From positions 12,693-76,692 of the forward strand of contig CAZHOG010000006.1 in NCBI GenBank assembly GCA_964533935.1: a stretch of 64,000 nt of DNA. The letters are read 5' to 3'. Under the pieces are notes generated by a model, which had not been told where the DNA came from, ran no database searches, and saw nothing but the letters and a program-made list of their open reading frames with translations. This DNA is from RUG14121 sp964533935. Its GTDB lineage: Bacteria > Bacillota_I > Bacilli_A > RF39 > UBA660. A program made the translations under genes and the position numbers. Shown here in pieces: positions 17,527 to 27,473 of the stretch. Position 1 is the first letter of the stretch; each line of letters begins with the position of its first letter.

Positions 17527-19644
17527 ATTAGCTAAATTAATTTCTAATGTATCTTCAAAATTAATTGTTGCATTAGTAGCAATGCTTACGGAAGATACGC
17601 TTCCATAACCATTTATTTTATATTTAAGACCAATCATCTTACAGAAAGTAACTATTTCATTACAACTCCATTTTGATACATCTGGCATTACATATGTATT
17701 TCCATTTGTTAATAAAAATACTTTACTATTATATGTAACATGAGAATTTTTTAATGGATATTGATTAATAATATATTTTCCATCACCTAATATAACTGGT
17801 TTAATTCCTTTTTTTTCTAACAAATCAACTGTTAAAGCAGTTTCTTTAGAAATATAATTAGATAAATTAATTATTTTTGTTTCATCAATATCACTTGATG
17901 TTTCAACTAAATTTTTATATTTAGCTATTTCTTCAATTGAATCAGAAACTACTGTTGCTATATCTTTAGTATCACCAATTAATTGTTTAACTGATATATA
18001 TATAATATATTCTGGATCTTCATATGGAAATAATCCTGCAAATGATTTTATATAGTCGTAAGTACCGGATAAATATCCACCATTAGGAGATGCAATTTGT
18101 GCTGTTCCTGTTTTACCTATTACAGTTACATTGTCTGCTGCAAAATATTTTGAAGAAGAAAGTCCATTATATACAACATCATACATAAGACTTTTAACTT
18201 GATCAATTGTATCTTTACTAGCTACAGTATTTAATTCAGTTCTTTTCCCTTGATATGTCACATTTCCATTACCATCTACAATTTTATCAACTATGTATGG
18301 TTTTAATACAGTACCATTATTTGCTAGACTAGATAATGCTTGAAGAGTTTGAACTGGTGTTGTTGTAATACCTTGTCCAAAAGATGCATTAGCCAATTCA
18401 CTTTCATAGTTAAATGTAACTTTACCTGCTAATTCTCCTGGCAATTCAAGGCCTGTAATTTTTCCAAAGCCTAAATTTTCATAGAAAGTTTTTAATTTCT
18501 TTGTTCCTAATTGTTGTGCTAATTTTGTAGCTGCTACATTGGAAGAATATGCAAAACCTGTATTATACGTAATTTTACCCCAACCAGTATTATTAAAGTC
18601 TTTAATTACAGTACCATCAGCTAATTTTATAGTACCAGAATCAAATGTATCTTCACCTTTATAAATACCATTTTCTATTGCTGACATAAAAGAAAATATT
18701 TTCATAGTAGAACCTGGCTCATAAGTGTATGATGTTAACGGATTTAGGTATGATTCAATATTATCTAAAGTATTTAAATTAAAACTTGGACTTGTTGCTG
18801 AAGCGACTATAGCTCCTGTTTTAGCTTCCATAACACTAAATGTTACCCAATCTAATTTATGGCTATCAGTTAAACTATATACAGCATTTTCTGCTATTAA
18901 TTGAATATTATTATCAATGGTTAAATATATATCTTCCCCATCTTCTGCTTCAGTAGTTAAAACCGGATGTTTATTATTATCAGGAAGTTGATAACCATAT
19001 GCATCTTGTTGATATGTTTTTTCTCCATCTTTTCCTTTAAGTTTATTATCATAGTAAGATTCAATACCCATTTCACCAGTTATCTCATTGTTTTCATTAT
19101 TTCTAGCATAACCAATTATATATGAAGCAAAATTACCCATCTTATAATATCTTTTAGTATCTGAAATAAATGATATTCCTGGTAGATTCAACTCTTCAAT
19201 TTGTTTTTTTACTAATTCTGTTATTCCTCTACCACCTGGACCTAATTCAACTTGATATAAGTCTTTATTTAAAAGAGCTAATACCTGTTCTGGAGTCATA
19301 TTTATAAGTGGTGCAATAGCATTAGCAGTATTTTCTTTATCAATAACATGTTGTGGATTTGATTCATCAGTAGTTCTGCTTGCTGATAAATAAGCTATAA
19401 CAGTATATGAATTAACATTTTGTGCTAATACTTCTCCATAGTAATCATAAATAGTTCCTCTTTTAGCTGGTAATGTTTCAGATACAGTATTTCTACTGTT
19501 GGCAAATGCCGTTAAATCTGTTCCATCAACATCATTAGACAATACTACGTAACTTAATTTTATTATTGCAATGCATAATAAAAGAGAAACGCAAAAAATC
19601 GTAAATTTTAAATTAATTTTTGCAACGTTTCTCCTTTTTTTCAT
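17524..19644 (-). CDS. ftsI: Class B penicillin-binding protein with PASTA region (FtsI/PBP2B)
   Basis: A 706-residue septal transpeptidase that cross-links peptidoglycan with FtsW. It has a membrane anchor at about 13-35, a dimerisation domain opening with LPAKRGTIYDYYGEVLA, and the transpeptidase motifs Ser312-x-x-Lys315 (GSTMKIF), SSN at 367-369 and KTG at 511-513. The C-terminal 110 residues (from about 595) look like PASTA modules (ISKETALTVDLLEKKGIKP, MPDVSKWSCNEIVTF), as in PBP2B and SpoVD. The start follows GGAGCATAAGT. Position after ftsL in the division cluster supports FtsI; since sporulation genes occur nearby a SpoVD role cannot be ruled out. Confidence 0.92.
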   Translation of the reverse strand: MKKRRNVAKINLKFTIFCVSLLLCIAIIKLSYVVLSNDVDGTDLTAFANSRNTVSETLPAKRGTIYDYYGEVLAQNVNSYTVIAYLSASRTTDESNPQHVIDKENTANAIAPLINMTPEQVLALLNKDLYQVELGPGGRGITELVKKQIEELNLPGISFISDTKRYYKMGNFASYIIGYARNNENNEITGEMGIESYYDNKLKGKDGEKTYQQDAYGYQLPDNNKHPVLTTEAEDGEDIYLTIDNNIQLIAENAVYSLTDSHKLDWVTFSVMEAKTGAIVASATSPSFNLNTLDNIESYLNPLTSYTYEPGSTMKIFSFMSAIENGIYKGEDTFDSGTIKLADGTVIKDFNNTGWGKITYNTGFAYSSNVAATKLAQQLGTKKLKTFYENLGFGKITGLELPGELAGKVTFNYESELANASFGQGITTTPVQTLQALSSLANNGTVLKPYIVDKIVDGNGNVTYQGKRTELNTVASKDTIDQVKSLMYDVVYNGLSSSKYFAADNVTVIGKTGTAQIASPNGGYLSGTYDYIKSFAGLFPYEDPEYIIYISVKQLIGDTKDIATVVSDSIEEIAKYKNLVETSSDIDETKIINLSNYISKETALTVDLLEKKGIKPVILGDGKYIINQYPLKNSHVTYNSKVFLLTNGNTYVMPDVSKWSCNEIVTFCKMIGLKYKINGYGSVSSVSIATNATINFEDTLEINLAN

Positions 19645-19655
19645 ACTTATGCTCC

Positions 19656-19952
19656 TTAGTCCTCTGTTATAAGTTTAATATTATCATTATTATAAGACAA
19701 CCCAAGTTCATTTGCAACTGCTTGAATTTTATCTAGTGATGCAAGTTCATTTATTTGCATGTCTAAACTTTCATTTATTCCAATTTGTTTACTTATTTTA
19801 TTTTCTAGTTTTTCAACTTCAATATTTGATTCTGATAACAATGCTTTTGAAAATACATTAGCTACAGGAATCATAACTGCCATTAAAACAATTAGGAAAT
19901 ATATTACTTTTTCAATACGTAATACTTTTATTTTTTTCCCTTTTTTTGTCAC
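19656..19952 (-). CDS. ftsL: Cell division protein FtsL
   Basis: A 98-residue bitopic protein with a basic cytoplasmic start, a transmembrane helix at about 15-34 and an extracellular leucine-zipper-like coiled coil (VEKLENKISKQIGINESLDMQINEL) ending in ANELGLSY. Sequence is poorly conserved in this family; the size, topology and its place between rsmH and ftsI make FtsL likely. It starts at GTG after AAAGGG and lies 4 bases after the rsmH stop. FtsL joins DivIC and activates septal synthesis. Confidence 0.82.
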   Translation of the reverse strand: MTKKGKKIKVLRIEKVIYFLIVLMAVMIPVANVFSKALLSESNIEVEKLENKISKQIGINESLDMQINELASLDKIQAVANELGLSYNNDNIKLITED

Positions 19953-19956
19953 AAAA

Positions 19957-20880
19957 TCAAACCCTTTCTATAACTCTTAATTTAGCACTTTTACTTCTGC
20001 TATTTTCATTTAATTCTTTTTCACTAGGTAATATTGGTTTTTTATTAACTAATTTTATTTTAGGTCTATATTCTTTTGGTATATCAGGAATACCTTTAAA
20101 TACTTCATCTACTTCACTATTTTCTTTAAATATAGTTTTAACAATTCTATCTTCAAGAGAATGAAATGTTATAACTGATATTCTTCCACCTTTATTTAAT
20201 AAATCTATTGCATCAGGAAGAACTTCTTCTAATACTTGTAATTCTTTATTAACTTCAATTCTTATTGCTTGAAAAATATTTCTTTCTGGATGAAATTGAT
20301 TAAAATATTTTAATCCAACAGATTTTTTTATAATATCTACTAATTCTAAAGTGGAATTAATTTCTTTTTCTTTTCTATATTCAACAATATTTTTAGCAAT
20401 AGCTCTAGATGTTTTTTCTTCGCCATATCTAAAAAATATTTCAATTAATTCTTCTTCTTTGTACTTATTTACTACATCACTTGCAGTAAAATCTTTTTGT
20501 TGGTCCATTCTCATATCTAAATTTCCATCTCTCATAAATGAAAATCCTCTACTTGCATCATCAATTTGAGGTGAAGAAAATCCTAGATCAAATATTATTC
20601 CATCTACTTTTTCAATACCATCTTCTAATAATTTTTCTTTCATATTAGAAAAATTGCTATGATATATTTTGAAATTATTTGATATTTCAGATAATGTTTC
20701 TGTTGATGATTTTATAGCAATTCCATCATTATCAAAACAAAATAATTTTCCAGTAGTTAATTTTTTTAGTATCTCTTTACTATGACCAGCATAACCTAGA
20801 GTGGCATCAACATATATACCGTCGCTTTTAATATTTAAATTATCTAAACTTTCATTTAACAATACACTATAATGTTTCAT
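19957..20880 (-). CDS. rsmH: 16S rRNA (cytosine1402-N4)-methyltransferase RsmH
   Basis: A 307-residue SAM-dependent methyltransferase that modifies C1402 in the decoding centre of 16S rRNA. Family landmarks are seen: MKHYSVLLNE at the start, VDATLGYAGHSKEIL for SAM binding, IIFDLGFSSPQIDDASRGFSF, HPERNIFQAIRIEVNKEL and VITFHSLEDRIVK near the end. Start overlaps the mraZ end by spacing of one base. Second gene of the division cluster. Confidence 0.96.
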   Translation of the reverse strand: MKHYSVLLNESLDNLNIKSDGIYVDATLGYAGHSKEILKKLTTGKLFCFDNDGIAIKSSTETLSEISNNFKIYHSNFSNMKEKLLEDGIEKVDGIIFDLGFSSPQIDDASRGFSFMRDGNLDMRMDQQKDFTASDVVNKYKEEELIEIFFRYGEEKTSRAIAKNIVEYRKEKEINSTLELVDIIKKSVGLKYFNQFHPERNIFQAIRIEVNKELQVLEEVLPDAIDLLNKGGRISVITFHSLEDRIVKTIFKENSEVDEVFKGIPDIPKEYRPKIKLVNKKPILPSEKELNENSRSKSAKLRVIERV

Positions 20881-20881
20881 A

Positions 20882-21313
20882 CTACTCTACATCTAAGAAT
20901 AAATTTTCGGCAATATCTTCAAGTTTACTACTATTGATATCCATAAAATTATTCCATCCTTTATCTGACCATATTTCAATTCGGTCGTTAGCACCGATAA
21001 TGACACATTCTTTTTCAATATCGGCGTAACTAACCTGTGGGGAGGTAATGTTGATTCGACCTTGTCGATCAAATTCACATTCAGTAGCACCTGAAAAGAA
21101 GGATCTAATAAATATTCTGGCGTCTTTTTTAGTAAAAGGTAGAGATTTTAATTTTGAAACTAAGTTATTCCATTCATTCATAGAATAAACATAGAGACAA
21201 TTTTCAAGACCACGAGTTATGATAAATCTTTCACCTAATTCGCTGCGGAACTTATTAGGTATAACTAGTCGTCCTTTATCATCAATATTATGATGAAATT
21301 CGCCCATGAACAT
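20882..21313 (-). CDS. mraZ: Transcriptional regulator MraZ
   Basis: A 143-residue MraZ with two AbrB-like halves: MFMGEFHHNIDDKGRLVIPNKFR and the second GATECEFDRQGRINI, each with the D-x-x-G-R motif. The frame is open to 21346, but ATG 21313 follows GGGGG with a six-base gap and starts the conserved MGEFHHNID block, so it is the start. MraZ binds direct repeats before its own gene and represses the cluster; four such repeats are present here. Confidence 0.96.
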   Translation of the reverse strand: MFMGEFHHNIDDKGRLVIPNKFRSELGERFIITRGLENCLYVYSMNEWNNLVSKLKSLPFTKKDARIFIRSFFSGATECEFDRQGRINITSPQVSYADIEKECVIIGANDRIEIWSDKGWNNFMDINSSKLEDIAENLFLDVE

Positions 21314-21322
21314 TTTAATCCC

Positions 21323-21360
21323 CCACTTTCTTCCACAATATACCACTGTCTACCATTATA
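21323..21360 (-). promoter_or_regulatory. mraZ promoter -10 box and MraZ operator repeats
   Basis: Reading the minus strand, TATAAT (21360-21355) is followed by ATGG, GTGG, GTGG, GTGG at exactly 10-base steps (lowest bases 21353, 21343, 21333, 21323). MraZ is known to bind such ten-base-spaced repeats upstream of mraZ. Their position over the transcription start suggests autorepression. No good -35 box is visible. Confidence 0.85.
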
Positions 21361-21367
21361 ATACATT

Positions 21368-21397
21368 AAAAAAGATTTAAAGTAAATACTTTAAATC
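21368..21397 (-). terminator. Terminator upstream of the mraZ promoter
   Basis: Perfect 11-bp inverted repeat GATTTAAAGTA/TACTTTAAATC followed by six T on the minus strand, isolating the mraZ promoter from the gene fragment upstream. Confidence 0.85.
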
Positions 21398-21458
21398 TCA
21401 AATTATAGTTTTTTTATAGATTATTTTTTTGTAATTTACAACATGTTTACGAATTATT

Positions 21459-21776
21459 TTATATTTCATTAGATGCAATAATTACAACTGGTCTAATTCC
21501 AAAATCACCATCATCGTAATATAAATAATTACTAAAACGGCCATCACTAAATATATACCATACGTTATTAGTATCTTGAGCATTTTTTAACCAATATGAA
21601 GTCGAATAAGTAAAGTTTGGAGCTGACAAGCAATTTGTTGTACAGCCTAGTGTTTCTAATTCTTCTTTTGTAATTAAACCCATGCCAATAATACTCGCTC
21701 CTAAAGTTTCTAATTTATTTTTATAATTATCAACATATTTTTCTCGCTTCTCGAGAAATGTATTATATATATTCAT
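21459..21776 (-). pseudogene. Fragment of a surface protein C-terminal domain
   Basis: This 105-codon frame reads like the last 100 residues of a larger exported protein: LITKEELETLGC, YSTSYWLKNAQ, a VWYIFSDGRF strand and the end motif GIRPVVIIASNEI. The ending resembles that of the exported protein at 39186-40493 (SYRPVINLKS). It has no signal peptide, and no ribosome site precedes the ATG, so it is probably a leftover or silent cassette from a longer gene. It lies between the rpmF terminator and the mraZ promoter. Confidence 0.55.
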
Positions 21777-21822
21777 TTTTTATTTACAATAGATTCGACA
21801 AAACAAGACAAAATAAATAAAT

Positions 21823-21846
21823 AAAAAAACAGATATAAAATATCTG
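21823..21846 (-). terminator. Terminator of yceD-rpmF
   Basis: Hairpin CAGATAT/ATATCTG with a three-base loop, then a seven-T run on the minus strand, 12 bases past the rpmF stop. Confidence 0.88.
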
Positions 21847-21857
21847 CTTCCTTATTA

Positions 21858-22043
21858 TTATTTTTCTTCGCTAGTTTTAATTACTTCGTTTCCTTTGTAA
21901 TTTCCACACTTAGTACATGCACGATGAGGTCTAATGCTTGCACCACATTTAGGACATGTAGTTAAAGCTCCAACTTCTTTTTTTAAGTGAGTACGACGCA
22001 TTCTTTTTTTAGTTTTACTTGTTCTTCTAAATGGAACTGCCAT
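21858..22043 (-). CDS. rpmF: 50S ribosomal protein L32
   Basis: A 61-residue ribosomal protein beginning [19 protein letters not shown], with the zinc-ribbon cysteines TCPKC and CTKC intact (a zinc-type copy). The frame is open to 22070, but ATG 22043 follows GGAGTGATAAT and starts the conserved block. It follows yceD with a gap of 4 bases, the conserved yceD-rpmF pair. Confidence 0.97.
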   Translation of the reverse strand: MAVPFRRTSKTKKRMRRTHLKKEVGALTTCPKCGASIRPHRACTKCGNYKGNEVIKTSEEK

Positions 22044-22047
22044 ATTA

Positions 22048-22533
22048 TCACTCCTTCCCACTATCATCAAGTAGCTCAGCTAACTTTGCTAACCTTGGAT
22101 CAATTTCTTTTTTCTTTTCATTTACTAGTTCCCAACCTTCGCCAGTAGTCTTAATATCTTCTATTTTACTATTGGTTACACGCATTGGAACTTCCAATAC
22201 AATATTTTGCCATAAAACTCCTATAATATCAAGTGTATTTTTAGAATTTTCAAAATATTCTGCAATTTCTTCGTTATTTTCATCCAAAATTTCGTCTAAT
22301 TCAAATGAAAATGGATAATTAATGTCATCTAAGGTTATTGCATCTTCTAAAATCATAGTTCCTCTACACTTACCAGTTATTCTAAGATTATTTTCATAAT
22401 CATAAAATATCTTTCCATTAAATGTAGTATCAATTAATTTTTTGATAGATGTATTTTTATAATAATCTTCTGAAAAATCTATTTCTTCATTAATATTATA
22501 AATATCTCTAATTCTATTTAAATCAATCAACAT
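22048..22533 (-). CDS. yceD: YceD family protein (DUF177)
   Basis: A 161-residue YceD (YlbN in Bacillus) protein, linked to 23S rRNA accumulation in other organisms. Recognised by the middle block [21 protein letters not shown], with the later [10 protein letters not shown] segment, and by its partner rpmF. The ATG at 22533 follows GGTGATATTA. It is divergent from tmcAL with an 86-base gap, which holds both promoters. Confidence 0.88.
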   Translation of the reverse strand: MLIDLNRIRDIYNINEEIDFSEDYYKNTSIKKLIDTTFNGKIFYDYENNLRITGKCRGTMILEDAITLDDINYPFSFELDEILDENNEEIAEYFENSKNTLDIIGVLWQNIVLEVPMRVTNSKIEDIKTTGEGWELVNEKKKEIDPRLAKLAELLDDSGKE

Positions 22534-22619
22534 TAATATCACCAATTAAATTATAGCATTAATTAATTATAATATCAATTTCAATTTATTTATGTTAAAC
22601 TATATTTCAGGTGATAAAT

Positions 22620-23729
22620 ATGAATACTATAGGTATAATTTGTGAATATAATCCTTTTCATAATGGTCATAAATACATGATAGAAAAAATTAAAGATTTA
22701 TATCCAGAATCTATAATTATTTTGATATTAAATGGATACTTTTTAGAACGTGGTGAAATTAGTATTTTATCTAAAGAAGATAAAACTAAAATAGCTCTTG
22801 ATAATAAAATTGATTTAGTAATTGAATTACCATTTGTTTTTGGTTCTCAAAGCGCAGATATTTTTGCTAATAAAAGTATTGAAATATTAAATGAATTAAA
22901 AATTAATAAATTAGTATTTGGAAGTGAATCAAATAATATTGATCTATTTAATAGAATTGTTGATATTGAATTGAATGATCCAAATTATAATAATAAAGTC
23001 AAAGAATATTTAGATAGTGGACTTAATTACCCTACTGCTATGTCTAAAGCCCTTGATATAAGTGAAGATATCAATAATCCTAATGATTTATTAGCTATTT
23101 CTTATGTCAAAGCAATTAAAAGTAATAACTTTAATATAGAACCTATTAGTATTAAAAGAACTAATGATTATCATGATTTATTAAGTTCTAATGAAATAAT
23201 TAGTGCATCTAATATAAGAAACAAATTATCTAATAATCAAGATATTTCAAATTATATTCCTGATTATAAATATAAAATCAAAAATATTGATGATGTTAAA
23301 CTATTTGAGTTATTAAAATATAAAATAATTACTGATCCTGATTTAAGCAAATACGTTACGGTAGATGAAGGTATTGAAAATAAATTAATTAAGGAAATTT
23401 ATCAAAGTGATAACATAGATAATTTTATTTTTAAAATTAAAACTAAAAGATATACTTATAATAAAATTAAAAGAATGTTAATTCATATTTTAATTGGATT
23501 TTTAAAACTTGATAACATTCAAAAAATAGATTATATAAAAGTATTAGGTTTTAATAAAAATGGTCAAAACTATCTAAATAAAATAAAAAAGGATATGAAC
23601 ATTCCTTTGAATGTTGATTGCAAAAGTAATACTTATCAATATGAGCTTAAATGTTCCATTATCTATGATTTACTAACAAATTCAAATACTTATGAATTTG
23701 AAATAAAAAATAAACCAATTCAGAAATGA
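22620..23729 (+). CDS. tmcAL: tRNA(Met) cytidine acetate ligase
   Basis: A 369-residue nucleotidyltransferase-fold protein (YlbM) that makes N4-acetylcytidine at the wobble base of elongator tRNA-Met using acetate and ATP. The start MNTIGIICEYNPFHNGHKYMI holds the HxGH motif; ELPFVFGSQSADIFA and LVFGSES are further family blocks. ATG 22620 follows AGGTGAT. It is next to yceD-rpmF as in Bacillus, but divergent here. Its likely substrate tRNA gene is at 41440. The family's catalytic core is complete. Confidence 0.93.
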   Translation: MNTIGIICEYNPFHNGHKYMIEKIKDLYPESIIILILNGYFLERGEISILSKEDKTKIALDNKIDLVIELPFVFGSQSADIFANKSIEILNELKINKLVFGSESNNIDLFNRIVDIELNDPNYNNKVKEYLDSGLNYPTAMSKALDISEDINNPNDLLAISYVKAIKSNNFNIEPISIKRTNDYHDLLSSNEIISASNIRNKLSNNQDISNYIPDYKYKIKNIDDVKLFELLKYKIITDPDLSKYVTVDEGIENKLIKEIYQSDNIDNFIFKIKTKRYTYNKIKRMLIHILIGFLKLDNIQKIDYIKVLGFNKNGQNYLNKIKKDMNIPLNVDCKSNTYQYELKCSIIYDLLTNSNTYEFEIKNKPIQK

Positions 23730-23738
23730 ATTGGTTTT
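23712..23738. terminator. Terminator between tmcAL and divIVA
   Basis: Inverted repeat AACCAATTC/GAATTGGTT with a six-base loop between convergent genes; it includes the tmcAL stop and touches the divIVA stop, so it can serve both. Confidence 0.75.
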
Positions 23739-24159
23739 ATCTTTCTCCTATATCTTCAATAGCTTCAAGTTCTGCTTCTATTGCTTGTCTTAATTTACGT
23801 TTAAATATTGCTGTTCTTCTTTTTAATTCTTCAGCATCTTGTTCAATATTATCAGCTTTAATTAATGCTTCATTAACAATTCGTGAAGCATTTTTCTTTG
23901 CTTCATCAATAATAGATTTAGATTCATCTCGAGCCATTTTTTTAATTTGACTTGAAGCATCTTCTGCAACTAAAATTGCTTTATTAAAAGTACTTTGCAT
24001 ATCTTTATATCTTTCGATTTCTTTTAATAGCATTGTATTTTGTTCATTAACCTCTTTAAGATTATTAAGCATTGCTTCATATTCTTTGATTACTTCTTTA
24101 ACAAAATCATTAACATCTTGCTTATTATAGCCATTAAGGCTTGTTCCAAATTTTTTCAT
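23737..24159 (-). CDS. divIVA: DivIVA-family protein
   Basis: A 140-residue DivIVA-type protein: a short N-terminal membrane-binding motif (FGTSLNGYNKQDVNDFVKEVI) followed by a long coiled coil rich in Glu, Lys and Ala. DivIVA marks curved membrane at poles and septa. The N-terminus also has a sequence like that of GpsB, but the long coiled coil and the sepF neighbour favour DivIVA. It lies 34 bases after sepF, as in Gram-positive ylm clusters. Confidence 0.85.
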   Translation of the reverse strand: MKKFGTSLNGYNKQDVNDFVKEVIKEYEAMLNNLKEVNEQNTMLLKEIERYKDMQSTFNKAILVAEDASSQIKKMARDESKSIIDEAKKNASRIVNEALIKADNIEQDAEELKRRTAIFKRKLRQAIEAELEAIEDIGER

Positions 24160-24193
24160 GACTCACCACCCATACAAAAGGATTATTTTTTTA

Positions 24194-24604
24194 TTACCAA
24201 TCTATATTGTTTTCATTTCCTGTATTCTTACTTTTTTCAGAATCATCAGTTATTTTTCCTTGAATATTAACATTTTTTGGAGTGCATAAATAAATTCCTA
24301 CACCTATTTTTTGCATTTTTCCACCAATTGAATAAATACATCCACTCAAGAAATCAATTATTCTTTTAGCTTGATCTGATGTAACTCTTTTTAAATTAAC
24401 AACTACACTATTTCTATTTTTTAAATGATCAGCTATTTGTTGTGCTTCAGAATATGCTCTTGGTTCTAAAAGAATCATTTTATTACCAGTTTTATCAGCA
24501 TTTTTTAATGCTTCATCTTCACTAACTGCGTAGTAATCATCCTCTGTTCCAATTAAATTTTCTTCTTCATCTGAAAATAATTTTTTTAATTTACTTAAAG
24601 CCAT
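24194..24604 (-). CDS. sepF: Cell division protein SepF
   Basis: A 136-residue SepF that links FtsZ to the membrane. It has an N-terminal amphipathic start ([10 protein letters not shown]), an acidic linker and the conserved domain [19 protein letters not shown]...[22 protein letters not shown] with the [11 protein letters not shown] block. Bacillus keeps sepF near divIVA, as here. Confidence 0.95.
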   Translation of the reverse strand: MALSKLKKLFSDEEENLIGTEDDYYAVSEDEALKNADKTGNKMILLEPRAYSEAQQIADHLKNRNSVVVNLKRVTSDQAKRIIDFLSGCIYSIGGKMQKIGVGIYLCTPKNVNIQGKITDDSEKSKNTGNENNIDW

Positions 24605-24683
24605 ATTTATTCCTCCAATATACTTATTCTATCTTACTTATCAATTTTATCAAAGAATTCAAAACTTTGCAATTAGTTATCAT

Positions 24684-24714
24684 AAAAAAACTAAATTATT
24701 ATGCAATTTAGTTT
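24684..24714 (-). terminator. Terminator of glyS
   Basis: Ten-bp inverted repeat AAACTAAATT/AATTTAGTTT followed by a minus-strand T-run, 18 bases past the glyS stop. Confidence 0.85.
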
Positions 24715-24731
24715 AGTTTATTCTTTTTTAA

Positions 24732-26111
24732 TTAAAATTCTATTCTATCTAAGATATAATTCTTAATTTCATTAATAGAAATTTTAGTTTGTTCCATTGT
24801 GTCTCTATCTCTAATAGTAACAACATTATTATTAATTGTATCATCATCAATAGTTATAGCAAACGGAGTACCAACAGCATCACTTCTTCTATAGCGTTTA
24901 CCAATACTTCCAGATTCATCATATGCACAATTAAAATATTTACATAAATTAGCATATACTTCTGTAGCTTTTTCACCATGAATCTTTTTAATTAATGGTA
25001 ATATTGTAACTTTATTTGGTGCTAAGTATGGAAGTAATCTTAAAACTTCTCTTTCTTCACCGTTTTCTAATACTTCTTTTTTATATGCATTAGTCAATAT
25101 TGCTAAGAATAATCTATCAACACCAACTGATGGTTCTATTACATATGGTAAATATTTTTCATTAGTTTCTGGATCTAAATATCTCATATCAGTTTTAGAA
25201 TGTTCCATATGAACTCCTAAATCATAATCGGTACGATCCGCTATTCCCCATAATTCTCCCCATCCCATTGGGAATAAGAATTCAATATCTGTTGTCGCTT
25301 TACTATAGAAAGACAATTCTTCTTTAGCATGATCTCTATATCTTAAGTTTTCTTTTTCTAACCCTAAATCTTTTAGAAAATCTAGACAATAATTTTTCCA
25401 ATAACCAAACCACTCTAAATCAGTATTTGGTTTACAGAAAAATTCTAATTCCATTTGTTCGAATTCACGTGTTCTAAAAATAAAGTTTCCTGGAGTTATT
25501 TCATTTCTAAAACTCTTTCCGATTTGACCTATACCAAAAGGCAATTTAGTTCTCATACTTCTTTGAACATTTAAAAAGTTTACAAATATTCCTTGAGCAG
25601 TTTCTCCTCTTAAATATACTTTGCTTTTTGTATCCTCAGTTACTCCTTGATGAGTTTCAAATAATAAATTAAATTTTCTGATTGGTGTAAAATCACTAGC
25701 TCCACATTTTGGGCAAGCAATTTTATGTTCACTAATATAGTTTTCTAATTTTTCATTATCCCAACCATCACCAGTTTCTTCTCCTTTGGTATAATCTTCG
25801 ATTAATTTATCAGCTCTTTGACGACTTTTACATTTTTTACAGTCTATTAAAGGATCTGCAAATGATGCAACATGACCTGATGCAACCCAAACTTCTGGGT
25901 TCATCAAAATTGCAGAATCAAGTCCATAGTTATATAAATTTTCTTGAATAAATTTTTTCCACCAAGCATTTTTTATATTATTTTTAAGTTCTCTACCTAA
26001 AGAACCATAATCCCATGTATTTGAAAGTCCGCCATATATTTCACTTCCTTGGAAAATATATCCATATTGTTTACAATAATTCACTAATTCATCCATTGTT
26101 ATTTTATTCAT
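24732..26111 (-). CDS. glyS: Glycyl-tRNA synthetase, single-chain (class II) type
   Basis: A 459-residue class II synthetase of the homodimeric (eukaryote/archaeal-like) type, not the alpha2-beta2 type. Motifs: [17 protein letters not shown] near the start, motif 2 [14 protein letters not shown], a zinc ribbon (CPKCGASDF) and the final [17 protein letters not shown]...RDRDTMEQ anticodon-binding domain. The start overlaps the stop of the preceding unknown gene by 4 bases. Third gene under the T-box leader at 27474-27600. Confidence 0.96.
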   Translation of the reverse strand: MNKITMDELVNYCKQYGYIFQGSEIYGGLSNTWDYGSLGRELKNNIKNAWWKKFIQENLYNYGLDSAILMNPEVWVASGHVASFADPLIDCKKCKSRQRADKLIEDYTKGEETGDGWDNEKLENYISEHKIACPKCGASDFTPIRKFNLLFETHQGVTEDTKSKVYLRGETAQGIFVNFLNVQRSMRTKLPFGIGQIGKSFRNEITPGNFIFRTREFEQMELEFFCKPNTDLEWFGYWKNYCLDFLKDLGLEKENLRYRDHAKEELSFYSKATTDIEFLFPMGWGELWGIADRTDYDLGVHMEHSKTDMRYLDPETNEKYLPYVIEPSVGVDRLFLAILTNAYKKEVLENGEEREVLRLLPYLAPNKVTILPLIKKIHGEKATEVYANLCKYFNCAYDESGSIGKRYRRSDAVGTPFAITIDDDTINNNVVTIRDRDTMEQTKISINEIKNYILDRIEF

Positions 26112-26890
26112 TTTATTCCCTCCAATTTCAATTGTAATTCTTTTTCATTAAATAAATTATTATTATATTCCATAATCATTTCTTTTATTTTGCTTTTATA
26201 TTCTTTTGATATTCCTTGAATATCAACTATTAAATCACCACTTCTTAAAATAAATGCTGGTACGCAGTAACTTCCTCCATTATCGAAATTACAAGACCTA
26301 GCAGTATCAAGTTGTATATACTCTCCTCTGCTAAATAATTTTTCTTCAATAAATTCCATTAAAAACTTATCTTCCCATTCGACTAATATGCCAAATTTAT
26401 TTTCAAGCAAACTGATTATTATTTCATTATTATTCCTATGATAATCCATATATTCTTCTCCACGAATAATATATTTAGAAATCACTTCATTATTATCTAA
26501 AAATCTATATCGATCATTTTGATATTTGTCCTTTATTAATTGAGGAATATCTTTTAATCTTTTTATATTATCCATCATAAGTGAAGCTTTAAAATTCAAT
26601 TTTCTACCATCCATAGAATAAACTATTATACCCTCAACGGTATCAATATGACATATTGTATTATTTCTTAAAAAATATTTGATAGTTTCAGTAATTTGTT
26701 CATAACTATCTAAATTTTTTATATAGGTTAAGAATTCCGGTGTTGATGTTTCTTGCATTTGAATATGCTTAAATCTATCAGTTTTAGCGGTAACTGCTAG
26801 ATAATCTTTTTGCCTTTTTTCGTTACTTATTAAAATATATTCATAAGTATTATCATTTAAATATTTTTGTCCTCTGAATTTCAAATCCAT
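26108..26890 (-). CDS. Hypothetical protein in the glyS operon
   Basis: A 260-residue soluble protein I do not recognise. It has no membrane segment or signal. Visible segments include [21 protein letters not shown], a [27 protein letters not shown] stretch and a Cys-containing [21 protein letters not shown] turn. It starts one base after the LOG-family stop and overlaps glyS by four bases (ATGA), so it is translated with both. The coupling to glycine tRNA charging is the only functional clue. Confidence 0.7.
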   Translation of the reverse strand: MDLKFRGQKYLNDNTYEYILISNEKRQKDYLAVTAKTDRFKHIQMQETSTPEFLTYIKNLDSYEQITETIKYFLRNNTICHIDTVEGIIVYSMDGRKLNFKASLMMDNIKRLKDIPQLIKDKYQNDRYRFLDNNEVISKYIIRGEEYMDYHRNNNEIIISLLENKFGILVEWEDKFLMEFIEEKLFSRGEYIQLDTARSCNFDNGGSYCVPAFILRSGDLIVDIQGISKEYKSKIKEMIMEYNNNLFNEKELQLKLEGIK

Positions 26891-26891
26891 A

Positions 26892-27455
26892 TTAACGCCT
26901 CATAGAGTTTTTTGCATAATTTAAATTTTTTTCTACAGCTGTTGTAAAATCTATTTTATTATGAGCAATTATCAAATCATTTTCATTAATTCCACTTGCA
27001 AATTTATCTTTTGAAAAATCTGCAAATATTTGAAATAATTTTTCATAATATCTATTCTCATCATAAACAATCATAGGAATGTCTTTATCATTTGATCTTT
27101 TTTCTTCTATAAATGATACTAATTCAGATAATGTTCCAACTCCTCCAGGCAAGCAAACAATTAAATCACTATTTTCAAACAATCTCTTTTTTAAATCAAA
27201 AGTTGTTTCGCATAAATAATGTTTTGCTGCTGGTAAATTATTTAAATCTTCTGCATATTTTGGTGTTGTAAAAGCCTTAACTTCACGATTATTTTTAACA
27301 AATTCATTATAACAAATTCCCATCATGGAATTTGAAGAACCACCATATATTAAATTATAACCATTTACTGCTAAGTAATTTGAAATAGTTTTAGCAACAC
27401 TTTTATAATAATCATCTATTTCTTCACGAGAAGAAGATATTATTAATACATCCAT
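26892..27455 (-). CDS. LOG-family protein (TIGR00730-like)
   Basis: A 187-residue Rossmann-fold protein with the LOG-family signature PGGVGTLSE (residues about 103-111) and the nucleotide-binding YGGSSNSMMG near residue 37. Characterised members release nucleobase from 5'-monophosphate nucleotides (cytokinin-activating LOG in plants, YgdH-like in bacteria). Substrate here is unknown. First gene of the T-box controlled operon; ATG follows AAAGGAGG. Confidence 0.85.
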   Translation of the reverse strand: MDVLIISSSREEIDDYYKSVAKTISNYLAVNGYNLIYGGSSNSMMGICYNEFVKNNREVKAFTTPKYAEDLNNLPAAKHYLCETTFDLKKRLFENSDLIVCLPGGVGTLSELVSFIEEKRSNDKDIPMIVYDENRYYEKLFQIFADFSKDKFASGINENDLIIAHNKIDFTTAVEKNLNYAKNSMRR

Positions 27456-27473
27456 ATTTATCCTCCTTTAATT

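Noticed and set aside
20893..21090. Alternative minus-strand frame within mraZ
   Set aside because: It overlaps the conserved second MraZ half in another phase and has no homology.
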